Assembly: GCA_963718145.1 (NCBI GenBank)
Contig: CAVQYJ010000012.1
Span: forward strand, 62,001-126,000
DNA: 64,000 bases
Direction: 5' to 3'
Source: UBA7672 sp963718145
Lineage (GTDB): Bacteria; Pseudomonadota; Alphaproteobacteria; Caulobacterales; Hyphomonadaceae
In this document: positions 25,155-33,842 of the stretch, piece by piece
Numbering within the stretch: position 1 is the first letter of the stretch
Layout: each line of letters opens with the position of its first letter
Notes under the pieces: generated by a model
Database searches by the model: none
Told to the model about the DNA's origin: nothing
The model's input: the letters and a program-made list of their open reading frames with translations, nothing else
Position numbers and translations under genes: made by a program

Positions 25155-26551
25155 ATGACCGACATCCTCATGCCCGCGCTGTCGCCCACCATGGAGGAGG
25201 GCAAGCTGGCCAAGTGGCTGGTGAAGGAGGGCGACACCGTAAAGCCCGGCGACGTGATCGCCGAGATCGAGACGGACAAGGCGACGATGGAGGTCGAGGC
25301 CGTCGACGAGGGCGTGATCTCGAAGCTGATGATTCCGGCGGGAACCGAAGGCGTGAAGGTCAACGCCGTCATCGCGCAGATCGGCGGAGATGCGGGCGCG
25401 GCCGGCGCCGAACAAGGCGAATGGCGGGCAGGGTTCGGCTGCTGCCCATGCCGGCTGCCGCTCCCGAACAGAAGGCCCGCAATGACGGGCACAGGCTGCG
25501 GGCGCCGGAGAAGCCTTCGGCGGCGGCCGAGGGGCTGCACGATCCGACGCTGCCGGAGGGGGTGACCTACGCCAAGACGTCCGTGCGGGATGCGCTGCGC
25601 GACGCCATCGCCGAAGAGATGCGGCGTGATCCCACCGTCTTCCTGATGGGCGAGGAGGTCGGTCAGTACCAGGGCGCCTACAAGGTCTCGCGCGGCCTGC
25701 TGGAGGAATTCGGCGACCGGCGGGTGATCGACACCCCGATCACGGAATACGGCTTTGCGGGCCTTGGCGTGGGCGCGGCGTTTGGCGGGTTGAAGCCGAT
25801 CGTCGAATTCATGACGTTCAACTTCGCCATGCAGGCCATCGACCACATCATCAACTCGGCGGCCAAGACGCTCTACATGTCGGGTGGACAGATGGGCTGC
25901 CCCATCGTGTTCCGCGGACCAAACGGCGCGGCCAGCCGCGTGGGCGCGCAGCACAGCCAGGACTATTCGGCGTGGTACGGCCACGTGCCGGGGCTGAAGG
26001 TGCTCGCGCCGTATGATGCGGCGGACGCGAAGGGCCTGCTGAAGGCGGCGATCCGCGATCCGAACCCGGTCGTCTTTCTCGAGCATGAACTGATGTATGG
26101 CGTCGAGTTCGACGTGCCGCAGGTGGAGGATTTCGTCCTGCCCATCGGCAAGGCGCGCATCCGCCGCGAAGGGACGGATGTGACGCTGGTGGCGCATTCC
26201 CGGATGGTCAAGTTTGCGCTGGAGGCGGCGGAGAGGTTGGCCGGCGAGGGCATCGAGGCGGAGGTGATCGACCTGCGCAGCTTGCGTCCGCTCGACACTG
26301 AAACGGTGATCGAAAGCGTCAAGAAGACCAACCGCATTGTCTGCTGCGAGGAGGGTTGGCGCTTCTTCGGCGTCGGCGCGGAGATTGCTGCGGCGGTGAC
26401 CGAACACGCATTCGACTATCTCGACGCGCCGCCGATGCGTATCGCGCAGAAGGACGTGCCGCTGCCCTATGCGGCGAACCTGGAGAAGCTCTCGCTGCCC
26501 AACGCCGCCGACATCGTCGAGGCGGCGAAGAAGGTCTGCTATTCGGCGTGA
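25155..26551 (+). CDS. pdhB: Pyruvate dehydrogenase E1 component, beta subunit with lipoyl domain (frameshifted linker)
   Basis: The N-terminus (MTDILMPALSPTMEEGKLA onward) is a lipoyl domain with the lipoylated lysine in IETDKATMEVEA; this fusion to E1-beta is typical of alphaproteobacteria. The catalytic part, intact in another frame, runs from GVTYAKTSVRDALRDAI through FLMGEEVGQYQGAYKVSRGL, PIVFRGPNGAASRVGAQHSQDYSAWYGHVPGLKV and ends CYSA. Between about 25400 and 25448 the frame moves twice by one base; the third frame there reads NKANGGQGSAAA, a normal Ala/Gly linker. Removing two bases gives 464 residues. Because pdhB is a core gene, an error in the GC-rich linker is more likely than loss of function. 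Confidence 0.9.
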
Positions 26552-27615
26552 ACCAGTGTGGCCTGTCTGGGTGCGGCGCGGGGCTTGAAGAGCCCTGCGA
26601 GCCAGCGGCGGACGGGTTCGTCGATGATCTTGAGGGCGAGCCAGGCAAGGCCGATGAAGATCGCAAACTGCAGCGGCGCCCACAGGAGGATCAGCGTTTC
26701 GCCTGGATCGATCTTGCGGAAGAGCGCGACAGTTACCTCAAGCATCGGCTTGTGCAGGATGTAGATGGGGTAGGACAGCATCCCAAGGAACGCCCCGATC
26801 TCCGCCGCGGCGCCGACCATTTCGATGGCGCTGCCGGCCCAGACGATCAGGGGCATCACGCCGAGCGCGATGACGAGCTGGCCGCCTGCGTTGAGGTTCA
26901 GAGGGACAAGAAGCACTCCGGCGAGCAACGCCATCAGGGCCGACGCATGGAGCGGGCGCAGCTTCCAGCGGGGGCGGATCTCGTAGATCAGCAGGCCGCA
27001 GGAGATTCCGAAGAACACGCGCAGGAGCCCGCCGAGCAGTTCATATTTCGACCAGCCGCTTTCGATGGTTCCGCGATGGAAGGAGTCAAGCGCCAGCAGG
27101 CCTGCCGCGATGATGGTCAAGACAATCAGCCGATTGCGGGTAAGGAGGCGGCTGAGGGGGGCATAGACGACGTTCGCCAGCAGTTCGAAAAACAACGACC
27201 ATGCAGGACCATTGACCGGAAACGCCATGGCCGAGGCTGGGAACAGCAGGGTCGGCAGGGCGAGCATGGCGAACACGGTCGACCCGGCGATGCGCCAGGC
27301 GTCGCTTCCAGATTCGTCGCCGTGGAGAAGGAACATGGCGGCCGCGCCGGCCAAGGCCCCCACCATCAGCAGAGGATAGAGCCGGATGACCCGGACACGC
27401 CAGAAAAGGGGCGTGGACATCGTTGTGGCAAGCTTCGTCTTGTAGGCGTGGGCAATGACGAATCCGCTCAGGATGAAGAAGAAATCGACGGCGAGGATGT
27501 AGAGCTGGCCGACGGGATGGCCCCAGGCATCGCCCATGTGTCCGAAGACGACAGCGAGTGCTGCAACGCCGCGCATGGCGTCCAGCAAGAGGAATCGGGG
27601 CGCTTTGGCCTTCAT
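26539..27615 (-). CDS. Acyltransferase 3 family membrane protein (OafA-like)
   Basis: The 358-residue protein has about ten membrane helices and the acyltransferase-3 signature near the start: FLLLDAMRGVAALAVVFGH, with the catalytic His in VFGHMGDAW, and AVDFFFILSGFVIAHAYKTK. These enzymes transfer acyl groups to surface sugars or lipids. It is embedded antisense in the pyruvate dehydrogenase locus, overlapping the 3' end of pdhB by 13 bases. The position suggests a later insertion into an older operon. Confidence 0.9.
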   Translation of the reverse strand: MKAKAPRFLLLDAMRGVAALAVVFGHMGDAWGHPVGQLYILAVDFFFILSGFVIAHAYKTKLATTMSTPLFWRVRVIRLYPLLMVGALAGAAAMFLLHGDESGSDAWRIAGSTVFAMLALPTLLFPASAMAFPVNGPAWSLFFELLANVVYAPLSRLLTRNRLIVLTIIAAGLLALDSFHRGTIESGWSKYELLGGLLRVFFGISCGLLIYEIRPRWKLRPLHASALMALLAGVLLVPLNLNAGGQLVIALGVMPLIVWAGSAIEMVGAAAEIGAFLGMLSYPIYILHKPMLEVTVALFRKIDPGETLILLWAPLQFAIFIGLAWLALKIIDEPVRRWLAGLFKPRAAPRQATLVHAE

Positions 27616-27802
27616 TGTTACAATCCGTTCCCCGCCAGGGTTGTGGTCTGCACAAGGCGGGCCATCGCGCCGGAAGGGCTAATGACGGTTGGCGAAGCGT
27701 GACTTGGCGGCTATCTGAAGGATCGCGAACCGAAGGGACCGATCGACCATCCCGTTCACCATTCCCCGCGCTGTCGCGGACGATGAGGACAAGGGGGAGT
27801 GC

Positions 27803-28234
27803 ATGACTGAAGCAGACATCATCGAGCAGCTGGTCGAATTCCAGAATGTGCTGCTGTTTGGCGTGTCGATCTTCGTCACGCTGGTATCGGCCTATCTCGT
27901 GGCGCTCTATGCTTTTCTTGATGAGGCAGGCTTCGCGCTCAAGTTCTTCGCCTGCGCCTTCCTGACGCTGGTGATCGTCTTCCTCGCGACGTTCTTCTAT
28001 GGCTCGGCAAAGTTCCAGATGGGACTGGTCGATGCGCTGAAGGCCATCGAGGCGGATCTGTCGCCGGCTGGCAAGGCAGCGCTGGCCAACGCTCGCAGCG
28101 GCGTGGACGACTGGATTCGCCTTGCCCTCGTCGGCGTCGGCCTGGCGTTCTACGGGGCCCTGGTGGTGCTCACCTTCTGGAATGGTTGGCGCAAGGGCTC
28201 CCACCTGCGGGTGGAGAAGGTGAGAGAGCAATGA
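27803..28234 (+). CDS. Small membrane protein of unknown function in the pdh locus
   Basis: The 143-residue protein has three hydrophobic segments (LLFGVSIFVTLVSAYLVALYAFL, LKFFACAFLTLVIVFLATFF, LALVGVGLAFYGALVVLTFW) with a helical loop between the second and third (ALKAIEADLSPAGKAALANARSGVDD). I do not recognise the family. Its stop overlaps the start of the lipoyl acyltransferase gene by four bases (ATGA), so it is almost certainly co-translated with pdhC. A role in the complex or its membrane location is inference only. Confidence 0.75.
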   Translation: MTEADIIEQLVEFQNVLLFGVSIFVTLVSAYLVALYAFLDEAGFALKFFACAFLTLVIVFLATFFYGSAKFQMGLVDALKAIEADLSPAGKAALANARSGVDDWIRLALVGVGLAFYGALVVLTFWNGWRKGSHLRVEKVREQ

Positions 28235-29556
28235 CCATCCCGATCACCATGCCTGCGCTGTCGCCGACGATGGAGGAGGGAAACCTCGCCAAGTGGCATG
28301 TGAAGGTCGGCGACAAGGTCAAGCCCGGCGACATCATCGCCGAGATCGAGACCGACAAGGCGACGATGGAAGTCGAGGCGGTCGACGAAGGCGTGGTGTC
28401 CAAGCTGCTCGTCGCCGAGGGCGCGCAGGGCGTGAAGGTCAACGCCGTGATCGCCGAACTGAGCGGGGAGGGCGAGGCGCCTGCGAAGGGGAATGGCGGG
28501 GCGGCCAAGCAGCCTGAGCCTGTTGCCGCGAAGGCTGACAAGGGAGCTGCGGGGCCCCGCCCGGCTTCTCCTCAACCTGCGCCGGCGGCGGCTGTTGCGC
28601 TGACGAGTGCCGGGCGGACGCCCGATGCACCCGTTTCGATGGGCAAGGGCGCACAGCGCATCAAGGCCTCGCCGCTGGCGAGGCGGCTGGCGAAGACAGA
28701 GGGCGTCGATCTACTCGCACTCAAGGGCTCGGGGCCGTACGGGCGGATCGTCAAGTCTGATGTACAGAAGGCGCCGAGGGGCGGAGCGGTTGCGAAGCCT
28801 GGAGCGCCGATGGCGCCGGGCAGTCTGATCGAGCCGGCGACGATCGATGAGCGCGTTTATCTGCCGGAGACATTCGAGCTGATCCCGCTTGATGGCGTGC
28901 GCAAGGTGACGGCGAAGCGGCTGACTCAGAGCTTCATGCAGGTGCCGCACTTCCCGCTGACCATCGATCTCGAGATCGATCACCTGCTCTCGGCGCGGGT
29001 GCGGATCAACGAGGCGGGAGCTGCGGCAGGCGTCAAGGTGTCGGTCAACGACATGCTGATCAAGGCCTGCGCCATGGCGCTGATGGCGCAGCCGGATGCA
29101 AATGCGAGTTACACCGACAAGGGCGTGGCGCTGCACAAGTCGGCGCATGTGTCGGTAGCGGTGGCGATCCCGGGCGGGCTGATCACGCCGGTGGTGCGCG
29201 ATGCGCAGACCAAGGGGCTGGCGCAAATCGCTGCGGAGATGAAGGACCTCGCGGCGCGGGCGCGCGACCGCAAACTGAAGCCTCAGGAATACATGGGCGG
29301 CACGTTCTCGATTTCGAATCTCGGAATGTTTGGCGTCAAGTCCTTCGCCTCGATCATCAACCAGCCGGAGGGGATGATCCTGTCGGTGGGAGAAGGCTCG
29401 AAGCGGCCAGTCGTGCGGAACGACAAGGTCGAGGTCGCCACGATGATGACGGTGACGCTGACCTGCGATCATCGCGTGGTGGACGGCGCGACCGGGGCCA
29501 AATGGCTGCAGCACTTCAAGCAGTTCGTCGAGACGCCAGAGGCGATGCTGCTGTGA
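28231..29556 (+). CDS. pdhC: Pyruvate dehydrogenase E2, dihydrolipoamide acetyltransferase
   Basis: The 441-residue E2 forms the core of the complex and transfers the acetyl group to CoA. It has one lipoyl domain (MPALSPTMEEGNLAKWHVKVGD with lysine in IETDKATMEVEA), a Pro/Ala linker, a peripheral-subunit-binding domain (IKASPLARRLAKTEGVDLLALKGSGPYGRIVKSDVQ) and the catalytic domain ending with MTVTLTCDHRVVDGATGAKWL, where DHRVVDG holds the catalytic His and Asp. The ATG at 28231 overlaps the upstream membrane-protein stop. The lipoyl domain is nearly identical to that of PdhB. Confidence 0.96.
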   Translation: MTIPITMPALSPTMEEGNLAKWHVKVGDKVKPGDIIAEIETDKATMEVEAVDEGVVSKLLVAEGAQGVKVNAVIAELSGEGEAPAKGNGGAAKQPEPVAAKADKGAAGPRPASPQPAPAAAVALTSAGRTPDAPVSMGKGAQRIKASPLARRLAKTEGVDLLALKGSGPYGRIVKSDVQKAPRGGAVAKPGAPMAPGSLIEPATIDERVYLPETFELIPLDGVRKVTAKRLTQSFMQVPHFPLTIDLEIDHLLSARVRINEAGAAAGVKVSVNDMLIKACAMALMAQPDANASYTDKGVALHKSAHVSVAVAIPGGLITPVVRDAQTKGLAQIAAEMKDLAARARDRKLKPQEYMGGTFSISNLGMFGVKSFASIINQPEGMILSVGEGSKRPVVRNDKVEVATMMTVTLTCDHRVVDGATGAKWLQHFKQFVETPEAMLL

Positions 29557-29792
29557 TCTCGCTGCGGACACGGATCGTCATCGGCGTGCTGGCAATCGGG
29601 TTTGCTCTGCTCGCGGTGGTTGGCGATCCTCTGTTCCAGGCGATAGGTGCGCCGCCGAGGTCGGGACGCGCGATCGTTGCAGTCTTCCTGCTGGGTGTAG
29701 GGGTGGCATATATCGCGTGGGCAACACTCCGGCAGCGCGCCGATGACGCCAAATCCGCGGCTGCACGCCGAAACACGACGACCAGGGCTTAA
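29553..29792 (+). CDS. Small membrane protein downstream of pdhC
   Basis: A GTG at 29553 overlaps the pdhC stop (GTGA) and opens a 79-residue frame with two hydrophobic segments: TRIVIGVLAIGFALLAVVG and IVAVFLLGVGVAYIAWATL, followed by a basic tail. The overlap and the amphipathic ends make it a credible gene. I do not recognise a family. It may be translationally coupled to pdhC. Confidence 0.65.
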   Translation: MISLRTRIVIGVLAIGFALLAVVGDPLFQAIGAPPRSGRAIVAVFLLGVGVAYIAWATLRQRADDAKSAAARRNTTTRA

Positions 29793-29954
29793 ACCCAACG
29801 TCACAGCGTGGCCATCTGCGCCATTCCGGACACACCCGGTAGTGATGTGCACCCCTGACAGGCGAGTGACTGCGATCCCATCTTGAGGCGCGAAGCAGAT
29901 ACGGTAGCTCAGCCCGGCGTCGCGAAGGTGCGCCGCTTTTGGGATGTGGCTTCA

Positions 29955-30698
29955 ATGAAGAATCTGATTGCTGCGGTCGCGCTTGGCGCGATCTGCATCG
30001 CTCCTGCCTTCGCGCAGGACGCACCGAAGGAGTGGACTGGCGAGGGCGCATTCAATGCCGGCGTCACGCAGGGCAACACGCGCACCAGCGACCTCGGCGC
30101 CGGGCTCCGGTTGAAGCACACCTTCGGCCAGTGGTCGCAGTCCGGCGAGCTGTCCGCCGACTATGGCAAGACCAATGGCGCAGAGACGAAGAACCGGGTC
30201 TTCGCGGCCGGACAAGTCGATCGCATCCTCAACGACAGGTGGTCGGCCTATGGCCGCGCCAGCGTGGAGCATGACGAATTCTCGGGATTCGACAACCGCT
30301 ACTTCGTCGGCCTTGGCGCGACCTACCAGGTCATCAAGTCGTCGAACATGGAATGGTCGATCGGCGGCGGACCGGGCTATAAGGTCGATGAAGTGCAGGC
30401 TCGCGTCGTCTCGCCGACCGTGACGATTCCGGCTTCCACGGAAGAATCGATCGCCGCGCAAGCCGCATCGCGCTTCAAGTACAAGATCAACGACAAGGTC
30501 TCGCTGACCAACGACACCGACGTGCTGTACTCTGATGCATCGACCCAGACGCGCAACGTCACGGCGCTTACGGTCGACCTGATGGGCAACCTGCAGGCCC
30601 GTTTCAGCTATGACATCCGCAATGAATCGAACCCGCCGCTCGGCTTCAAGGCGACGGATACGGCGACCAAGGTCTCGCTGGTCTACAAGATCGGCTGA
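29955..30698 (+). CDS. DUF481 outer-membrane beta-barrel-type protein
   Basis: The 247-residue protein has a signal peptide (MKNLIAAVALGAICIAPAFAQ) and a series of alternating beta strands (WTGEGAFNAGVTQGNTRTSDLGAGLRLKH, GELSADYGKTNGAETKNRVFAAGQVDRIL, YFVGLGATYQVI) ending in the aromatic-poor strand KATDTATKVSLVYKIG. This is the DUF481/YdiY pattern, thought to be outer-membrane proteins. The start at 29955 gives the correct signal peptide. It lies between the E2 and E3 genes. Confidence 0.85.
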   Translation: MKNLIAAVALGAICIAPAFAQDAPKEWTGEGAFNAGVTQGNTRTSDLGAGLRLKHTFGQWSQSGELSADYGKTNGAETKNRVFAAGQVDRILNDRWSAYGRASVEHDEFSGFDNRYFVGLGATYQVIKSSNMEWSIGGGPGYKVDEVQARVVSPTVTIPASTEESIAAQAASRFKYKINDKVSLTNDTDVLYSDASTQTRNVTALTVDLMGNLQARFSYDIRNESNPPLGFKATDTATKVSLVYKIG

Positions 30699-30720
30699 GT
30701 CAGTTACCGATGTATCCGAG

Positions 30721-30746
30721 TCGGCCCCGGCCAAAACCGGGGCCGA
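30721..30746 (+). terminator. Strong stem-loop after the DUF481 gene
   Basis: TCGGCCCCGG (30721-30730) pairs perfectly with CCGGGGCCGA (30737-30746) around a CCAAAA loop, 23 bases after the DUF481 stop and 47 before lpdA. A T-rich tract is only partial (TGTCGTTTCC), so it may terminate inefficiently or protect the upstream transcript. Confidence 0.55.
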
Positions 30747-30793
30747 TGTCGTTTCCAGCATGACTTTTTCGGCGGCGCCCCTATCCTGCGCGC

Positions 30794-32209
30794 ATGGGTG
30801 ACGCAAAGAACTACGACCTCATCGTCATTGGCTCAGGCCCCGGCGGGTATGTCGCCGCGATACGGGCGTCGCAGCTGGGCATGAAGACTGCGATCGTGGA
30901 GCGGGCGGAGCTGGGCGGGATCTGCCTCAACTGGGGGTGCATTCCGACGAAAGCGCTGCTGCGATCCTCCGAGGTCTATCACCTCATCACACATGCAAAG
31001 GATTACGGGTTCTCGGTGGAGAATCCCAAGGTGATGCTGGATGCGATCGTGAAGCGCAGCCGGGGTGTGGCGAAGCAGTTGTCGAACGGCGTCACGTTCC
31101 TGATGAAGAAGCACAAGATCGATGTGCTTGAAGGGACGGCGCGGCTGGAGAAAGGATCGCCCGCGCCCAAGGTGATCGTCGAGAAGGGCAAGGGCGAGGG
31201 GGCGTACGCGGCGAAATTCGTGATGCTCGCCACCGGGGCTCGCGCGCGAGAGATTCCAGAGGCGGGGTTGAAGGTCGACGGCAAGACGGTGTGGGCCTAC
31301 CGCGAGGCAATGGTTCCGGAGGAGATGCCGAAGTCCCTGCTGGTGATTGGGTCGGGCGCCATCGGAATCGAGTTCGCGAGCTTCTATCGCACACTTGGTG
31401 TCGAGGTGACCGTGGTGGAGGCGCTGGACCGCATCCTGCCGGTGGAGGATGCTGAAATTTCCGCGTTCATGCTGAAACAGCTCGGCAAGCAGGGGATCAA
31501 GTTTCACACGTCGGCGAGTGTGAAGTCGCTCAAGTTGGCGGGCGGCAAGGCGAAGGCGGAGGTGGCGACGAAGGACGCCGTACAGACGATCGAGGCAGAC
31601 AAGGTCATCCTGGCCGTGGGCATCGTCGGCAACGTTGAAAATCTTGGGCTGGAGGCGCTCGGCGTCAAGGTCGAGAAGACGCACATCGTGGTGGACGGGT
31701 TCGGCAAGACCAATGTGCCGGGGCTCTATGCCATCGGCGATGTCACGGGTCCGCCCTGGCTGGCGCACAAGGCGATGCACGAGGGCGTCGTGGTGGTCGA
31801 GGGGTTGTCGGGCAAGGCGCCAAGCCACAAGTTCGATCCGTGGAACGTGCCGGGCTGCACCTATTCGCATCCGCAGGTGGCGTCGGTTGGAATGACCGAG
31901 GATGCAGCGAAGAAGACGGGCAAGAAGCTCAAGGTTGGCAAGTTCCCCTTCATCGGCAACGGCAAGGCGATCGCGCTGGGAGAGCCGGAAGGCATCGTCA
32001 AGACGATCTTCGATGCGGACACCGGCGAGCTGCTCGGCGCCCATATGGCGGGCGAGGGCGTGACCGAACTGATCCAGGGCTTTGCGATTGCACGGCAGGG
32101 CGAGCTGACTGAGGCGGAATTGATGGAAACCATCTTCCCGCACCCGACGCTCAGCGAGATGATGCATGAGAGCGTGCTGTCGGCGTATGGTCGGCCGCTG
32201 CACATCTGA
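30794..32209 (+). CDS. lpdA: Dihydrolipoyl dehydrogenase (E3)
   Basis: The 471-residue flavoprotein reoxidises dihydrolipoamide on the lipoyl domains and reduces NAD+. Visible are the FAD-binding YDLIVIGSGPGGYVAAIRASQ, the redox disulfide GGICLNWGCIPTKALL (Cys-x4-Cys), the NAD-binding LLVIGSGAIGIEFASFY, the second FAD contact YAIGDVTGPPWLAHKA and the dimer-interface HPTLSEMMHES with the catalytic His-Glu pair. It completes the pyruvate dehydrogenase set and may also serve other 2-oxoacid complexes. Confidence 0.96.
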   Translation: MGDAKNYDLIVIGSGPGGYVAAIRASQLGMKTAIVERAELGGICLNWGCIPTKALLRSSEVYHLITHAKDYGFSVENPKVMLDAIVKRSRGVAKQLSNGVTFLMKKHKIDVLEGTARLEKGSPAPKVIVEKGKGEGAYAAKFVMLATGARAREIPEAGLKVDGKTVWAYREAMVPEEMPKSLLVIGSGAIGIEFASFYRTLGVEVTVVEALDRILPVEDAEISAFMLKQLGKQGIKFHTSASVKSLKLAGGKAKAEVATKDAVQTIEADKVILAVGIVGNVENLGLEALGVKVEKTHIVVDGFGKTNVPGLYAIGDVTGPPWLAHKAMHEGVVVVEGLSGKAPSHKFDPWNVPGCTYSHPQVASVGMTEDAAKKTGKKLKVGKFPFIGNGKAIALGEPEGIVKTIFDADTGELLGAHMAGEGVTELIQGFAIARQGELTEAELMETIFPHPTLSEMMHESVLSAYGRPLHI

Positions 32210-32221
32210 GTCGGGCCGCCC

Positions 32222-32984
32222 ATGACGCAGGTTTTCGTATCGCATTCGACCGAGGACGCCGCGATTGCGCGGCAGGTAGCGGATGCGTTGCGGGCTGCTG
32301 GCGTCGGCGTATGGATCGCGCCGGATTCGATCCGGCCGGGCGAGGCTTACAACGAAGCGATCGTTGCTGGGGTCCGCACGAGCGATGCTCTCGCGATCCT
32401 GGTGTCGCGGGCGGCGAATGCGTCGAAACATGTGGCGCGCGAGGTCGGCCTGGCGGACGGCGCCGGCAAGCGCATCGTGCCGATCCGGATCGAGCCGGTC
32501 GAGCCGTCGGATGGGCTGGCCTACTACCTCAACCTGCCGCAGTGGGTGGAGTGGCATAGCCATGGGCCGTCGGCCCTGGCGCCGGTGATTGCGATGTTGG
32601 GCGGGACGCGGGTGGCGATGCAGGCGCCGCCAGTGCAGTTTGTTGTGCACGCCGCCGCTGGTTCAGGCGGGGCAGGGCGCGGTGATCCGCGTGCACCGGC
32701 ATTCGGCGATGGCGGCGTCGGCGCGGAACATCGCGATCCTGGTCGATGGCGAGAAGGCCGGCGAGGTAGGCAATGGCGGAACCGTCGACCTGATGGTGCA
32801 GCCGGGGCGGCGCGAACTGGTGGCGCGGATCGATTACACCAAGAGCAAGGCGCTGGAGGTCGAGGCGGTCGCTGGGCGGGCTCGTGTGGTCGATCTCGTG
32901 ATGCCGGAGATATCCGACCTGGGCGGGCAGGTGGCAGGACTGCTGGGGCAGTCGAAGTTCTTCACGTGGAAGATCGTCGAGTAG
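32222..32984 (+). pseudogene. TIR-domain protein with C-terminal beta-rich domain, frameshifted
   Basis: The first 130 codons encode a TIR domain: VFVSHSTEDAAIARQVADALRAAGVGVWIAPDSIRPG, SDALAILVSRAANASKHVAREVGLA and RIVPIRIEP. The Glu in HVAREVGLA is where TIR NADases carry the catalytic acid. After about 32636-32655 the frame breaks; the continuation one base on reads TPPLVQAGQGAVIRVHRHS, then ARNIAILVDGEKAGEVGNGGTVDLMVQPGRRELVARIDY and ends KFFTWKIVE at 32984, a beta-sandwich-like domain of the kind that displays a short repeat and lacks membrane segments. Removing one base gives 253 residues. It starts 12 bases after lpdA. Confidence 0.75.
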
Positions 32985-33239
32985 ACGCGCATGCGGGTGC
33001 GGCCTCGCAGCGGGAGCTGCAGGGCGGAGGGCGGTTTGTTTCGGAACGTTGCGGTTGCAGCGGCGGGCCGCGTGCGAAGGCGCGCCGGATGGTGGGCGTG
33101 GCCGCCACTGATGCGGATCGGCGAGGCGTGGATGCGTGTGCCCAGGGGCAGGATGAAGGCGGGCTTTTCTGCGCGTGGGTATTGCTGCCGAGGCGCACGA
33201 TGCGTGCGGCCATGCGGCGGCTGGTGGCGTCGAGGCGGG

Positions 33240-33566
33240 TCATGCGCCGCTGCAGGATGCGCATGCGGGCGAGGAACGGCCGCTGGTTTGCGGCGGGCTG
33301 AAATCGGGGAAGCGGACCGTCCAGGCGTCGAGGCCGGCCATGCGGAAGGCGCGCCGGGTCAGGGCGAAGACGGCCCAGGCCTCGGCGATCGACAGGAGGC
33401 CGGCCAGGATGCCGAATTCGTCAGGCTCGAGGCTGCGGCGCTTGCCCGCCAGCATGCGGCCAGTTGCGGCGGCCACCGAGCGTGCAAAGCCACAATACGA
33501 GGCCAGAACGCCGATCCAGCAGATCACGTCGCAGAACAGCCAGAAGGGGGGTCCGCGAAACTTCAT
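33240..33566 (-). CDS. Small membrane protein of unknown function, possibly frameshifted
   Basis: From ATG 33566 the product reads MKFRGPPFWLFCDVICWIGVLASYCGFARS, a membrane helix, then LEPDEFGILAGLLSIAEAWAVFALTRRAFR, a second amphipathic/hydrophobic helix, and a tail that ends at 33240 (108 residues). The tail after FPDF looks off-frame. In the neighbouring frame the segment RPFLARMRILQRRMTRLDATSRRMAARIVRLG, a basic coiled helix, follows naturally, which would need one base added near the CCCC run at about 33306-33309. The frame then stays open to 32962, but its last part is low-complexity. No family recognised. Confidence 0.5.
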   Translation of the reverse strand: MKFRGPPFWLFCDVICWIGVLASYCGFARSVAAATGRMLAGKRRSLEPDEFGILAGLLSIAEAWAVFALTRRAFRMAGLDAWTVRFPDFSPPQTSGRSSPACASCSGA

Positions 33567-33594
33567 GGCCCCAGTATGCGGGCGCCCAGAGGCA

Positions 33595-33660
33595 TGGGGT
33601 GGAGAATAAATCTTCCCCAACACCGGCGAAGTAAACCCTGTGCAGCAAAAGCAGGGATTC
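33595..33660. repeat. Dispersed two-hairpin repeat, copy B
   Basis: TGGGG (33595-33599) and CCCCA (33615-33619) bracket an AT-rich core, then CCCTG (33636-33640) and CAGGG (33652-33656) bracket a ten-base loop. The block AACCCTGTGCAGCAAA and the spacing match the copy at 11922-11986. It lies just upstream of the small membrane protein gene at 33566. Confidence 0.6.
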
Positions 33661-33842
33661 CGGCGCTGAAGTCGGGCCCAGACCCGTGACTTGTCCCGCA
33701 GGGTTGGGCGCGATTCAGGCCACGGTCAGAGCGGTGAAGCGCCGCAGGAGATGCCCGAGCAGCGGAAGGCGTCATCGCGGCGCGCGTGCGAAGCGGCGCC
33801 GGTCGATGCTTTCGTGGGTTTGGCGGGCAGTCGTTAATCGAC
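33661..33842. other. Intergenic stretch with no gene seen
   Basis: Together with the repeats on either side, 33567-33914 has no credible gene. This central part has no long open frame with family character and no clear promoter. It separates the small membrane protein (leftward) from the 3' end of the acyl-CoA synthetase. Confidence 0.55.

Noticed and set aside
24077..26683. Very long open frame antisense to pdhA/pdhB
   Set aside because: The codon bias of a GC-rich gene leaves long stop-free frames on the opposite strand. Its translation is His/Arg/Leu-rich with no domain motif, while the plus-strand genes have full catalytic signatures.
30833..32650. 605-codon open frame antisense to lpdA and the TIR gene
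   Set aside because: Same shadow effect: His/Arg/Leu-rich translation without motifs, directly opposite a complete dihydrolipoyl dehydrogenase.
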